Shown: positions 53,380-62,426 of the stretch, piece by piece
Position numbering within the stretch: position 1 is the first letter of the stretch
Layout: each line of letters begins with the position of its first letter
NCBI RefSeq assembly: GCF_032926325.1
Contig: NZ_CP136709.1
Span: 2,512,501 to 2,576,500 of the forward strand
DNA: 64,000 nucleotides
Origin: Aestuariibaculum lutulentum
GTDB lineage: Bacteria; Bacteroidota; Bacteroidia; Flavobacteriales; Flavobacteriaceae
Direction of reading: 5' to 3'
Made by a program: the position numbers and the translations under genes
The notes under the pieces: model-generated
What the model saw: the letters and a program-made list of their open reading frames with translations, nothing else
What the model was told of the DNA's origin: nothing
Databases searched by the model: none

Positions 53380-53392
53380 TATATGTTTTGGT

Positions 53393-54607
53393 TTAGGCTT
53401 TCTTTTCTAAAAGCGCCATATAAAATCCATCGTAACCAGATTTGTGCGATAATACTTTATCGTCTTTTACAAATATAAAGTCTTTTCCTGATTCTGATGT
53501 TAAGAATTTTTCAACTTGTTGTTGATTTTCAGAAGGTAACACCGAGCAAGTTGCGTAAACTAATTTGCCTCCTGGTTTAACCATTCTAGAATATTGTTGT
53601 AAAATATCTTGTTGTGTTTGTCTGATACGGTCTAAGAAGCTTTCTTCAAGTTTCCATTTCGCATCTGGGTTACGACGTAAAACGCCTAAACCAGAACATG
53701 GTGCATCAATTAAAACACGGTCTGCTTTATCATAAAGCTTTTTAATTACTTTGGTAGAGTCAATAGCACGAGTTTCGATATTATGAGCACTATTACGTTT
53801 TGCACGACGTTTTAGCTCATGAAGCTTGTTAGCATAGATGTCCATAGCAATAATTTGCCCTTTGTTTTCCATTAAAGAAGCAATATGCAAGGTTTTACCC
53901 CCCGCACCAGCACAGGTGTCTACTACGCGCATACCTGGTTTTACATCTAGTAAATCAGCCACTAATTGAGAAGAGGCATCCTGAACTTCAAACAATCCGT
54001 TTTTAAATGCTTCTGTAGAAAATACATTAGCACGTTCTTTTAATTTTAAAGCATATGGATAATCGGCTAAAAATTCGGTTTCAATATCTAAATCGAATAG
54101 TTCAGCCTGAAGTTTTTCTTTAGTAGTTTTTAGTGTATTTACACGTAAAATAACATCGGCCTGTTCGTTTAAAGCCTCGATTTCTTTCGACCAAACGGTG
54201 GATCCTAATTCTTTCTCGCCAATGGCATCAATCCAGTCAGGTATAGATTCTTTAAACTTTCTGATTTTTGATAACTCATCAAAACGTCCTTTAATTTTAC
54301 GAGTTGGTGTGTTTTCAAAATATTTCCAATCCGGTAATTTAATACCTTTCAGGGTTGCCCACACAGCAAACATGCGCCACAGATTATCTCTGTCAAATGG
54401 TTCTTTAACTTCAGCAATTTCAGCATAAAGACGTTTCCAACGTACAATATCGTAAGTTGTTTCGGCAACGAAAGCACGGTCACGACTTCCCCAACGCTTG
54501 TCGCGTTTTAAAAGTTGTTGAATAACTTTGTCGGCATATTGTCCTTCGTTAAAGATTAGAGTTAAACCATCTATAACTGAGAAGCATAAATTTCTGTGTA
54601 ATCGCAT
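53393..54607 (-). CDS. RsmB/NOP-family RNA (cytosine-5) methyltransferase
   Basis: A 404-residue SAM-dependent methyltransferase. The N-terminal helical NusB-like part is followed by the catalytic domain with DTCAGAGGKTLHIAS (SAM loop), VLIDAPCSGLGVLRR and LVYATCSVLPSENQ, the two catalytic cysteines of the family. It methylates a cytosine in rRNA or tRNA; whether this one is the true 16S C967 enzyme is not certain. The start is the ATG at 54607: a TTG eight codons upstream overlaps the likely -10 element at 54629-54636. It precedes the secreted endonuclease gene by about 50 bases. Confidence 0.9.
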   Translation of the reverse strand: MRLHRNLCFSVIDGLTLIFNEGQYADKVIQQLLKRDKRWGSRDRAFVAETTYDIVRWKRLYAEIAEVKEPFDRDNLWRMFAVWATLKGIKLPDWKYFENTPTRKIKGRFDELSKIRKFKESIPDWIDAIGEKELGSTVWSKEIEALNEQADVILRVNTLKTTKEKLQAELFDLDIETEFLADYPYALKLKERANVFSTEAFKNGLFEVQDASSQLVADLLDVKPGMRVVDTCAGAGGKTLHIASLMENKGQIIAMDIYANKLHELKRRAKRNSAHNIETRAIDSTKVIKKLYDKADRVLIDAPCSGLGVLRRNPDAKWKLEESFLDRIRQTQQDILQQYSRMVKPGGKLVYATCSVLPSENQQQVEKFLTSESGKDFIFVKDDKVLSHKSGYDGFYMALLEKKA

Positions 54608-54628
54608 TGTAAATAAAATATGAGGCTG

Positions 54629-54636
54629 CAAAGGTA
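54629..54636 (-). promoter_or_regulatory. -10 element of the RsmB-like gene
   Basis: Minus-strand TACCTTTG, a perfect TAnnTTTG. Transcription would begin near 54624, leaving about 17 bases before the ATG at 54607, which excludes the upstream TTG as a start. Confidence 0.6.
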
Positions 54637-54789
54637 CATTTAAAAGTTAATTTGTTTATAGCTTTAAGTTTTTATTTACATAGCTTTTATACATTTAGCG
54701 AAAATTTCGACTTTAAAATGAGCTATAACAGCGCGTTTGTACGTAACAAGATGTATATTATTTAATTTTAAAACAAATACATACTATAT

Positions 54790-55836
54790 ATGAAACAGTT
54801 ATTCGTTACCCTTTTATTGATTACAATATTATTTTCCTGCCAGAAGAAAGCAGAATTTATTCCTAGGGATTTTAAATCGGTAGCCGTTGAAGATATTTTT
54901 GAAGATTCATTATTAAGTGTGCGTGCGATTGAAATTCTAAATGACAAAAGTCTGGTATTTGCAGCGAATAATGGTGTTTTCGGATTGTATAACCCAAACA
55001 CCAAAATATGGCAAACGTCTGTTCAGCAATACGATTCTTTAAATCTTCATTTTAGAGCTGTAGCGCATACTTCATCCGATTTTTTTATGCTGAGTATTGA
55101 AAATCCGGCCTTGTTATATAAAACCGGTGATGATGGCAGAATGCAATTAGTTTACAAAGAAACCACCGAAGGCGTATTTTATGATGCCATGACGTTTTGG
55201 AATGATACTGAAGGCATAGCCGTTGGTGATAGTGTAGATGGTTGTTTATCCATTATTATTACTCGCGATGGTGGACAGAGCTGGAATAAGATGTCTTGTG
55301 AAAATTTACCAGAAGGAGAAGTTGGAGAAGGGGCTTTTGCCGCTAGTAATACCAATATTGCAGTAATAGGAGATAAAGCCTGGGTTGCCTCTACGAAAGG
55401 TAATGTATATTTAACAGAAGATAAAGGTAAAACCTGGACCGTAACAAAGTCACCTATGATTCAGGATGCTGAAACCGAAGGTATATATTCTGTAGCTTTT
55501 TATGATGATAATTTAGGTTATGCCATTGGAGGAGATTTTACAAAGCCAGATGCAAATAAAGCCAATAAGATGAAAACCGTTGATGGCGGTAAAACCTGGA
55601 ATCTGGTCGCTGATGGACAAATGCCTGGTTACAGAAGCTGTGTGCAGTTTTTTCCAAAACGTGAAGGAAAGGAACTGGTTACAGTTGGTTTTAAAGGTAT
55701 TGATTATAGTAAAGATGGTGGTGAAACCTGGACGCATTTAAGTGATGAGGGGTTTTATACTATACGATTTATAAACGATTCTACAGCGTATGCAGGAGGT
55801 TCAAAACGAATAGCCAAACTAACATTTAGGGAATAA
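54790..55836 (+). CDS. Lipoprotein with BNR/Asp-box repeats (Ycf48-like fold)
   Basis: A 348-residue lipoprotein (signal MKQLFVTLLLITILFSC, Cys17) made of a beta-propeller-like repeat. Asp-box motifs S/T-x-D-x-G-x-x-W appear as TRDGGQSWNK, TEDKGKTWTV, TVDGGKTWNL and SKDGGETWTH. This pattern occurs in sialidases and in the Ycf48/HCF136 photosystem assembly group; in Flavobacteriaceae such genes are often labelled oxidoreductase without proof. No sialidase catalytic residues can be assigned. It is transcribed alone and ends at a terminator shared with the next, convergent gene. Confidence 0.8.
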   Translation: MKQLFVTLLLITILFSCQKKAEFIPRDFKSVAVEDIFEDSLLSVRAIEILNDKSLVFAANNGVFGLYNPNTKIWQTSVQQYDSLNLHFRAVAHTSSDFFMLSIENPALLYKTGDDGRMQLVYKETTEGVFYDAMTFWNDTEGIAVGDSVDGCLSIIITRDGGQSWNKMSCENLPEGEVGEGAFAASNTNIAVIGDKAWVASTKGNVYLTEDKGKTWTVTKSPMIQDAETEGIYSVAFYDDNLGYAIGGDFTKPDANKANKMKTVDGGKTWNLVADGQMPGYRSCVQFFPKREGKELVTVGFKGIDYSKDGGETWTHLSDEGFYTIRFINDSTAYAGGSKRIAKLTFRE

Positions 55837-55867
55837 AAAAAAGGAGCTTTTAAAAGCTCCTTTTTTT
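55836..55867. terminator. Bidirectional terminator
   Basis: A perfect 22-base palindrome (55841-55862) flanked by A and T runs, between two convergent genes. The fold has essentially no unpaired loop in the DNA form; a small loop would open at the AAAA/TTTT centre. Confidence 0.85.
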
Positions 55868-55868
55868 A

Positions 55869-56315
55869 TTAGCGTTTTTCAGATTTCATTTTTTTTTCTA
55901 AATAACTGTCAAACAGTCGTTTTTTGAATTCTTTTTCAGCTCCTTTTAAAATTAATACTTTTTTTGGAGGTAAGAATTTAAGAAGGTCCCGGTTTAATTT
56001 GTCATCGACATCGATTCGTTTTCTTTCGGAAGCACTTAATTTATCTAGCAATTCTTTTGCTTTTTCATTTGATAAATCGTTAATGTTCTTTTTTATTTTA
56101 TACTGAATACCATGAATGTCATTTCTTATTTTAGATGATACTTCTTCGTAATCATTATATATCGGCCAGAACTTTTCAGCTTCATCAGGACTTAAATTTA
56201 GGCGTTCTGAAATGAAAGGTATTTTTAGTTCTTTAAATTTTTCGTCGTGACCTTGGGCAAATCCACTGACTGAAATTAAAAGAAATAATATAGGGAGTAT
56301 TAATTTTTTCATCAT
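55869..56315 (-). CDS. Periplasmic Spy/CpxP-like protein of a sigma factor operon
   Basis: A 148-residue protein with a signal peptide (about 1-20, ending GFAQ) and an all-helical, highly charged mature part. The stretch RLNLSPDEAEKFWPIYNDYEE is typical of the flavobacterial genes named sensor of ECF-type sigma factor and resembles the LTxxQ-type helices of Spy/CpxP/CnrX proteins. It is probably a periplasmic partner that modulates the anti-sigma protein encoded just upstream (nine-base gap). The stimulus is unknown; metal or envelope stress is the family precedent. Confidence 0.72.
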   Translation of the reverse strand: MMKKLILPILFLLISVSGFAQGHDEKFKELKIPFISERLNLSPDEAEKFWPIYNDYEEVSSKIRNDIHGIQYKIKKNINDLSNEKAKELLDKLSASERKRIDVDDKLNRDLLKFLPPKKVLILKGAEKEFKKRLFDSYLEKKMKSEKR

Positions 56316-56324
56316 AACAAACTT

Positions 56325-56825
56325 TTAATTAGTCATTATACCTTCAAGGTCTAGATCGTTAAGAATGTAGTCTTCAAAGGTTGCTTCATCAATTTTTACT
56401 TCTTTAAAATTTTCTTCGGCTAAGTCTTCAACTGTTAATCTTGAGGCTATTTCGTATAAATCGATATCTTCATTTAATAAATAACTTTCTACCGTTTCAT
56501 TGTCTACACCGTCTAAAATAGGTTTCGTTTTTTGGATGGAAAGTGTAAACAATAAGGTAACTGCAGCAGCAATACTTGAAGCATAAAGCAGATTTTTTCT
56601 GTTAAACAGAGAAATAACTTTAGGTTCTTCCTGCTGCTTAGAAACCTGGCTAAGAATCTTGTCTTCGAGCGTGTCTAAATAATTTTCAGGAACAGTAAAT
56701 CCGGAAGAATCTGTCGATGCTTTAAGTTTTGCTTGGGTAAACAACCTGTCTTCTAAAGTATCGAAGTAATCCTCAGGGACTTTAAATCCTGAATTTTTGA
56801 TAGTATGTAGTTTTTCCTGACTCAT
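56325..56825 (-). CDS. Putative anti-sigma factor with duplicated N-terminal motif
   Basis: A 166-residue protein with one membrane segment at about 79-96 and a cytoplasmic N-terminus of about 75 residues. The N-terminus holds two copies of a 20-residue motif (residues 12-31 and 41-60; shared core SGF-x-VPE-x-Y-x-DTLED). The C-terminal part is acidic (DLEGIM at the end). No named domain is recognised. Position between an ECF sigma gene and a periplasmic Spy-like gene and the single-pass topology make it a membrane anti-sigma factor. The duplicated motif may be the sigma-binding part, but this is inferred. Confidence 0.7.
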   Translation of the reverse strand: MSQEKLHTIKNSGFKVPEDYFDTLEDRLFTQAKLKASTDSSGFTVPENYLDTLEDKILSQVSKQQEEPKVISLFNRKNLLYASSIAAAVTLLFTLSIQKTKPILDGVDNETVESYLLNEDIDLYEIASRLTVEDLAEENFKEVKIDEATFEDYILNDLDLEGIMTN

Positions 56826-56855
56826 ATAAGTAAGACTTTATTTTTAACTAAAGGT

Positions 56856-57407
56856 TTAATCTTTAGTTAAATAAGCTTCTATTTTTTTTGTTGCTATATG
56901 ATAAGATGCTTTTAAAGCACCTTCACTGGTTTCTAAAATTTCTGCCATATCCTTGAATTTTAAATCCTGAAAATATTTCATGTTAAAAACCAGTTGTTGT
57001 TTTTCTGGTAATGTGGCTATGGCTTTTTGTAATTTTAGCTGTATGGCATCACCTTCAAAATACACATCGGATGTTAAATTATTTATAGCTAATTGCTGTG
57101 CTTCCTCATTGTTGGTTTGCAGTCGCTTAGCATTTTTATTAATAAATGTTATCGACTCGTTAGTAGCTATACGGTACATCCAAGAGAATAGTTTACTTTC
57201 TCCTTTAAAATTATGAATATTTTTATAAATCTTAATAAAAGTGTTTTGTAAAACATCGTCTGCATCGTCGTGATATTTCACAATATTTCGGATATGCCAA
57301 TATAAGCGCTCTTTGTAAAGCGTTATAAGGTGTCTAAAAGCTTCTTCTTTTTCTGAATCAGATTTTAGTTGCTCAATTAATAAATCTTCGTCAATCACTA
57401 AATGCAT
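56856..57407 (-). CDS. ECF-type RNA polymerase sigma factor
   Basis: A 183-residue sigma-70 family protein: region 2 at about 25-90 (HDDADDVLQNTFIKIYKNI, FSWMYRIATNESI) and region 4 at about 125-180 (LPEKQQLVFNMKYFQDLKF, LETSEGALKASYHIATKKIE). It is first in a three-gene set with an anti-sigma-like membrane protein (30-base gap) and a periplasmic helical protein. It is a different group from the sigma factor at 264-794. The set likely controls an envelope stress response and possibly its own expression. Confidence 0.9.
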   Translation of the reverse strand: MHLVIDEDLLIEQLKSDSEKEEAFRHLITLYKERLYWHIRNIVKYHDDADDVLQNTFIKIYKNIHNFKGESKLFSWMYRIATNESITFINKNAKRLQTNNEEAQQLAINNLTSDVYFEGDAIQLKLQKAIATLPEKQQLVFNMKYFQDLKFKDMAEILETSEGALKASYHIATKKIEAYLTKD

Positions 57408-57513
57408 TAAAGGTTAGACCTATAAAATTACAGAAAGTTTAATGTGTTGATTATAAAAATAAGTTAAAATAGAATGCGGAGGTTGTGTCTTATTTTGTTT
57501 GTTTACTTAGAAT

Positions 57514-57550
57514 AAAAAAAGGATAGAAATACAAGTCTCTATCCTTTTTT
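57514..57550 (-). terminator. Terminator of the ABC exporter gene
   Basis: A 7-bp stem (57521-57527 with 57538-57544) extended by A-T pairs, loop of 10, with a T run on the minus strand. It lies about 25 bases after the exporter stop. Confidence 0.8.
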
Positions 57551-57572
57551 ATTAATATCAATAATTTTTTGT

Positions 57573-59399
57573 CTATTCGAAGCTTTGCATTTCTACAAGC
57601 TTTTGGTAAACACCTTGTTTAGCAATAAGATCGGCATGTTTTCCATTTTCAACAATTTCACCTTTACTCATTACAATAATGTTATCGGCATTTTGAATGG
57701 TTGACAATCTGTGTGCAATAACTATAGATGTTCTGTTTTTCATCATATTTTCCAGAGCTACCTGTACTAAACGTTCGCTTTCGGTATCTAAAGCGGAAGT
57801 TGCTTCGTCTAATACCATAATAGGAGGACTTTTTAGTACGGCACGAGCAATACTTAAACGTTGTTTTTGTCCTCCGGATAATTTGTTACCGGCATCACCA
57901 ATATTGGTGTCGATACCTTTAGGTAATTCTTTTACAAATTCCCAGGCATTGGCCACTTTTAAGGCATCTATAATATCTTCATCGGAAGCATTGTCTTTAC
58001 CTAATTTTAGGTTGTTTTTAATGCTGTCGTTAAACAGAATAGCATCTTGAGTAACAATACCTAATTGGTTACGAAGAGAGTAGGTAGTCAGCTCACGAAT
58101 GTCGATGCCATCAATTAAAATGCGGCCTTCATTAACGTCATAAAAACGGGTTACTAAATTCGCAATGGTCGATTTTCCACTTCCAGATTGACCTACTAAA
58201 GCAACGGTTTCTCCTTTAGGAATGGTTAATGAAAAGTTTTTAAGCACATAGTCTTTATCGTATTTAAAAGAAACGTTTTCGAATACGATTTCAGCATCGA
58301 ACCCTGTTTTAGCGATAGCATTTTCTTTGTCTTTTAATGGGTTTGGCGCATCGATAATTTCCTGAATACGCTCGGCAGCTGCATCTCCTTGTTTGATGTT
58401 GTATAATCCGCGAGAAATAGCTTTTGCAGGCACCATAATATTATAAGCTAAACCTATGTATGCAATAAAAGAACTCCCGTCTAATGAGCCGTCAACAAGT
58501 ACCAATTGACCTCCATACCATAAAAGCACTGAAATTACTAGAATTCCAAGAAATTCACTTGTTGGAGAGGCTAAATTTTGTCTATTTAAAAGCTTGTTAG
58601 AAAAATTAAAAAAACGATTCGTTGAATTTTGGAATCTGTCATTAAATTTTTCTTCAGCATTAAATCCTTTTATAATACGTAATCCCGTTAGTGTTTCTTC
58701 TAAAGTCGATAAAAGAATTCCTTGTTCTTTTTGAACACGATCTGATTTTCGTTTTAAACTCCTACCAATTCTAGAAATAATTAATCCTGCTAAAGGAATG
58801 AAAATGAATACGAATAGGGTTAATTTAAAACTTATGATAACCATCATGATGATTGTAAAAATAATCGTTAATGGTTCACGGAAGATTAATTCTAAAGCAG
58901 GAAGCATAGAATATTGTAACGTAGCAACATCCTGAGTAACACGAGCCATAATATCACCTTTGCGTTGTTCAGAAAAGTAAGAAAGCGGAAGTTCTATAGT
59001 CTTTTGATAAACGTTATTTCTTAAATCACGAACCACACCATTTCTTAAAAATACCATGAAGTAATTCGCTAAATAGCCAAAGATGTTTTTAAGAAGGAAT
59101 AAAATTATGATTAAGCCAACAACCAGTAATAGTGCTTTTTGAGGTTCACTTTCTGTATACTGATTTACCTGATAAGCAAGATAATCTTTGTAGTAATCCT
59201 TTAAATGACTTAAGCCTTCGTATACGGGTGCTTCTGTGATTTTTTTAGAATTCTTTTCGAATAGAATATCCAACATAGGGATAAGAGCAACGAAAGATAG
59301 TGCACCGAAAAGTGCGTAAAATATGTTTGAAATAATGTGACCAATAGCATAGCTTTTATATGGCTTTGCGTATTGTAAAATGTTGAAAAATTGCTTCAT
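57573..59399 (-). CDS. ABC exporter (fused membrane and ATPase domains, MsbA-like)
   Basis: A 608-residue half-transporter. Six membrane segments occupy about residues 15-330; the ATPase domain follows with Walker A GQSGSGKST (starting at 403), signature LSGGQKQRLSIARA, Walker B PPIMVLDEATSALD and the switch His in IVIAHRLSTIQ. Homodimers of this type flip lipids (MsbA) or export drugs and peptides. The substrate here is not evident; MsbA-like lipid A export is the commonest annotation. It is monocistronic, with terminators on both sides, and its likely -10 is immediately followed by a hairpin. Confidence 0.9.
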   Translation of the reverse strand: MKQFFNILQYAKPYKSYAIGHIISNIFYALFGALSFVALIPMLDILFEKNSKKITEAPVYEGLSHLKDYYKDYLAYQVNQYTESEPQKALLLVVGLIIILFLLKNIFGYLANYFMVFLRNGVVRDLRNNVYQKTIELPLSYFSEQRKGDIMARVTQDVATLQYSMLPALELIFREPLTIIFTIIMMVIISFKLTLFVFIFIPLAGLIISRIGRSLKRKSDRVQKEQGILLSTLEETLTGLRIIKGFNAEEKFNDRFQNSTNRFFNFSNKLLNRQNLASPTSEFLGILVISVLLWYGGQLVLVDGSLDGSSFIAYIGLAYNIMVPAKAISRGLYNIKQGDAAAERIQEIIDAPNPLKDKENAIAKTGFDAEIVFENVSFKYDKDYVLKNFSLTIPKGETVALVGQSGSGKSTIANLVTRFYDVNEGRILIDGIDIRELTTYSLRNQLGIVTQDAILFNDSIKNNLKLGKDNASDEDIIDALKVANAWEFVKELPKGIDTNIGDAGNKLSGGQKQRLSIARAVLKSPPIMVLDEATSALDTESERLVQVALENMMKNRTSIVIAHRLSTIQNADNIIVMSKGEIVENGKHADLIAKQGVYQKLVEMQSFE

Positions 59400-59413
59400 T
59401 TAAAAAGGTCTGT

Positions 59414-59450
59414 TAAAAAAACATGCTTTTATGAAAAACATAAAAGCATG
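59414..59450 (-). terminator. Terminator of the phosphoglucomutase gene
   Basis: Perfect 12-bp stem (59422-59433 with 59439-59450, loop of five A) followed on the minus strand by a run of seven T (59420-59414). Confidence 0.8.
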
Positions 59451-59459
59451 CATATTTTA

Positions 59460-59467
59460 CAAAGATA
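59460..59467 (-). promoter_or_regulatory. Candidate -10 element of the ABC exporter gene
   Basis: Minus-strand TATCTTTG, a perfect TAnnTTTG, about 60 bases before the exporter ATG. The hairpin at 59422-59450 would be the first thing transcribed from it. Confidence 0.45.
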
Positions 59468-59526
59468 TAGCTATTTAAATTAAATATATCTGTTTAACAA
59501 TTTTTTGACTTCTTTACTGTTAATAA

Positions 59527-61257
59527 TTAGATAAGCTTCATGTCTTTTAAAATGGTTTCCGCTTTAATGTCTAATTCTGCTTCAACGGTTTTGAAATCTT
59601 CTGCAGAGTTTAATTTTGTATTAACACTCACGTAAAATTTAATTTTTGGTTCAGTACCACTAGGTCTTAAAGCAATCTGACTACCGTCTTCTGTATAATA
59701 GATTAATACGTTCGATTTTGGTACATCAATAGTAGTTTCTTCTCCCGTTAATAAATGTTTTGCAATCGATGTGTCGTAATCTTCCAGTTTAACAACTTTC
59801 GACCCGTTGATTTCTTTAAGCGGATTTTCGCGGGCATCAATCATCATTTGCGTGATTTCCTGTGCACCTTCAATGCCTTTTTTAGTCAGAGACACCAATT
59901 TTTCTTTAAAACAGCCGTGCTCAACGTAAAGTTTTATTAATTCGTTGTAAAAAGAGCTTCCGTTAGATTTTGTAATGGCAGCAATTTCGCAAGCTAATAG
60001 GGTAGAAGTTACCGCATCTTTGTCGCGTACAAAGTCACCTACCATGTAGCCGAAACTTTCTTCACCACCACCAATAAAGTCTAATTGTGGATAGTCTTTA
60101 ATTAATTTGGCAATCCACTTAAATCCTGTTAAAACAATTTTACTTTCTACATTATAAGCTTCAGCCAGTTTATTTAGCATCGGCGTTGATACGATGGTTG
60201 AAGCAATAAATTGGGTTCCGTTAATTTTGCCTTCAGCTTTCCATTGTTTTAATAAGAAATCGGTCATCATTAACATGGTTTGATTTCCGTTAAGTAATTG
60301 TAATTCACCTTCACTGTTTCTAACAGCTACACCTAAACGGTCGCAATCTGGGTCGGTTCCTATAACAATATCGGCATTTACTTTTTCGGCTAACTCTAAA
60401 GCCATTTTTAAAGCTGCAGGTTCTTCAGGGTTAGGTGAAGCTACTGTAGGGAAATCGCCATTAGGTACTTCCTGTTCTTTTACAATATAAACATTTTTAT
60501 ATCCGGCACGTTTTAAGGTTTCAGGAACAGCAGTAATCGATGTTCCGTGTAAAGAGGTAAATACGATAGTTAAATCGTCTTTTGCGGCTTGGGTTGCACC
60601 AACGCATCCGTTTTTTACTGATGCTTCGATAAATGCATTATCAACATCTGTGCTTATATAATGGATTAAAGCATCGTTAGCTTCAAACTTAATATCAGAA
60701 TAATCAATATCGTTAATCATAGTGATAACTTCACCATCTTGTGGTGGTACTAACTGTCCACCATCTTGCCAATATACTTTATATCCGTTGTATTCTGGTG
60801 GGTTGTGAGATGCTGTTAAAACAATTCCGCAATGGCAGTTTAAATGTTTTACAGCAAACGATAATTCTGGTGTAGGGCGTAAGTCTTCAAATAAATACAC
60901 TTCAATGCCATTGGCCGAAAATACATCTGCAACTACTTTAGCTAAAGTTTTACTGTTGTGGCGGCAATCGTAAGCAATAACGGCTTTTGGTGTTTCTCCA
61001 GGAAACGATTTGTGCAAATAGTCGCTTAAGCCTTGTGTGCTTTTTCCAAGTGTATATTTATTAATACGGTTCGTACCAATACCCATAACACCACGCATAC
61101 CTCCGGTACCAAATTCTAAATCTTTGTAAAAGCTCTCCTGAATATCTTTTGGGTTGTGAGCAATACTGTTTTTTATAAAATCTTGTGTTTCTTCGTCAAA
61201 AGTTGGGGTTAACCAGGTGTTAATTCGGTCTAAAATTTTTGGTTCGATGTGTATCAT
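59527..61257 (-). CDS. Phosphoglucomutase/phosphomannomutase-type phospho-sugar mutase
   Basis: A 576-residue alpha-D-phosphohexomutase. The phosphorylated serine is S150 in TASHNPPEYNG; the metal loop is GTDPDCDRLG; the sugar-binding loop is GGEESFGYMVGD; the phosphate-binding loop near the C-terminus is RPSGTEPKIKFY. Length and the ESFGY motif match the long PgcA-type mutases, which interconvert glucose 1- and 6-phosphate. It probably supplies activated sugars for envelope glycans and for the nucleotide-sugar enzymes in the genome. A terminator follows before the ABC exporter. Confidence 0.92.
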   Translation of the reverse strand: MIHIEPKILDRINTWLTPTFDEETQDFIKNSIAHNPKDIQESFYKDLEFGTGGMRGVMGIGTNRINKYTLGKSTQGLSDYLHKSFPGETPKAVIAYDCRHNSKTLAKVVADVFSANGIEVYLFEDLRPTPELSFAVKHLNCHCGIVLTASHNPPEYNGYKVYWQDGGQLVPPQDGEVITMINDIDYSDIKFEANDALIHYISTDVDNAFIEASVKNGCVGATQAAKDDLTIVFTSLHGTSITAVPETLKRAGYKNVYIVKEQEVPNGDFPTVASPNPEEPAALKMALELAEKVNADIVIGTDPDCDRLGVAVRNSEGELQLLNGNQTMLMMTDFLLKQWKAEGKINGTQFIASTIVSTPMLNKLAEAYNVESKIVLTGFKWIAKLIKDYPQLDFIGGGEESFGYMVGDFVRDKDAVTSTLLACEIAAITKSNGSSFYNELIKLYVEHGCFKEKLVSLTKKGIEGAQEITQMMIDARENPLKEINGSKVVKLEDYDTSIAKHLLTGEETTIDVPKSNVLIYYTEDGSQIALRPSGTEPKIKFYVSVNTKLNSAEDFKTVEAELDIKAETILKDMKLI

Positions 61258-61354
61258 AATGTGTTTTAAAATATATTTTCAAAAAAAGAAATTATTGTAC
61301 TTAGTTTAGTTTGTTGGTTTCAATTTTTGAAGGGTATGAAACTGTTTTAAAGTT

Positions 61355-61415
61355 ATTAAAAAAAAATAAAAGAACCCTTTGTAAGCCTTAATTTTTAAGA
61401 CATTTGAAGGATTCT
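61355..61415 (-). terminator. Probable terminator of the family 2 glycosyltransferase gene
   Basis: A 9-bp stem with one G-U pair (61371-61379 with 61407-61415) and a long loop that itself can pair, followed on the minus strand by TTTTATTTTTTTTT. Confidence 0.65.
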
Positions 61416-61433
61416 CAGTTTTTTTTTATTTCG

Positions 61434-62384
61434 TTAAAAATTTGAAGTCTCGTCCTTGATTAAATAGCGTTTTTTATCTTGTTTCGATCGTAAAATCATC
61501 TCACCAAGAAAGCCTGCAACAAAAAATTGTGTGCCAATAATCATGGTCGACAGGGCTAAAAAGAATTGTGGACGTTCTGTAATCAATCTTCCTGACGGAT
61601 TTAAAAAGAGTTTATCAATGCCTAAATAGAACGAAAATGCAAATCCGATAATAAACATAAGCACTCCTAAAGCCCCAAATAAATGCATAGGGCGTTTACC
61701 AAAGTGCGAAATAAACCAAATGGTAATTAAATCTAGGAAGCCGTTTATGAAGCGGTTCATACCAAATTTAGTTTCACCGTATTTTCTGGCCTGATGTTGT
61801 ACCACTTTTTCACCAATTTTGGTGAAACCAGCATTTTTAGCCAGTACAGGGATATAACGGTGCATTTCACCATTAACATCAATGTTTTTTACAACATCGT
61901 TGTTATAGGCTTTAAGTCCGCAGTTAAAATCATTAAGCTTTACTCCTGAGGTCTTACGGGCCGCCCAGTTAAATAATTTGGAAGGTAAATTTTTAGCAAT
62001 AACCGAGTCGTAGCGTTTCTTTTTCCATCCAGAAACCAAATCGAAACGATCTTTGGTTATCATGTCATATAGTTCTGGAATTTCGTCCGGGTTATCCTGT
62101 AAATCGGCATCCATGGTAATTACGACATCGCCTTGTGCTTTTTCGAAACCGGCATGCAGGGCCTGAGATTTGCCAAAGTTTTTAGCAAAACGAATGCCTT
62201 TTACACTTTCGTTTTGTTTCGATAATTGTTGTATAATTTTCCAGGAATCGTCGGTACTACCATCATCAATAAATAGGATTTCGTACGAAAAACGATTGGA
62301 TTGCATAACCTTTGCAATCCAATCATGTAATTCTGTTAAAGATTCTTGTTCGTTAAGTAGTGGTATGACTACTGATATATTCAT
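61434..62384 (-). CDS. Family 2 glycosyltransferase, dolichyl-phosphate-mannose-synthase-like
   Basis: A 316-residue membrane-bound GT2 enzyme. The catalytic domain (about 1-215) shows VVIPLLNEQESL, LFIDDGSTDDSW, MDADLQDNP (DxD-type) and FNCGLKAY. Two C-terminal membrane segments lie at about 235-257 and 270-295. This layout is that of the GtrB/ArnC/DPM group, which moves a sugar from a nucleotide to undecaprenyl phosphate. The lipid-linked sugar would then be used for glycan or glycoprotein modification. The DUF4199 gene lies directly upstream (42-base gap) and may be cotranscribed. Confidence 0.88.
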   Translation of the reverse strand: MNISVVIPLLNEQESLTELHDWIAKVMQSNRFSYEILFIDDGSTDDSWKIIQQLSKQNESVKGIRFAKNFGKSQALHAGFEKAQGDVVITMDADLQDNPDEIPELYDMITKDRFDLVSGWKKKRYDSVIAKNLPSKLFNWAARKTSGVKLNDFNCGLKAYNNDVVKNIDVNGEMHRYIPVLAKNAGFTKIGEKVVQHQARKYGETKFGMNRFINGFLDLITIWFISHFGKRPMHLFGALGVLMFIIGFAFSFYLGIDKLFLNPSGRLITERPQFFLALSTMIIGTQFFVAGFLGEMILRSKQDKKRYLIKDETSNF

Positions 62385-62426
62385 TTAAAGACTTTCAGAT
62401 ATTTGTAAAAATCAAAAATACTTAAA

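Noticed and set aside
54608..54631. TTG at 54631 as start of the RsmB-like gene
   Set aside because: It lies within a perfect -10 element, so it would not be transcribed.
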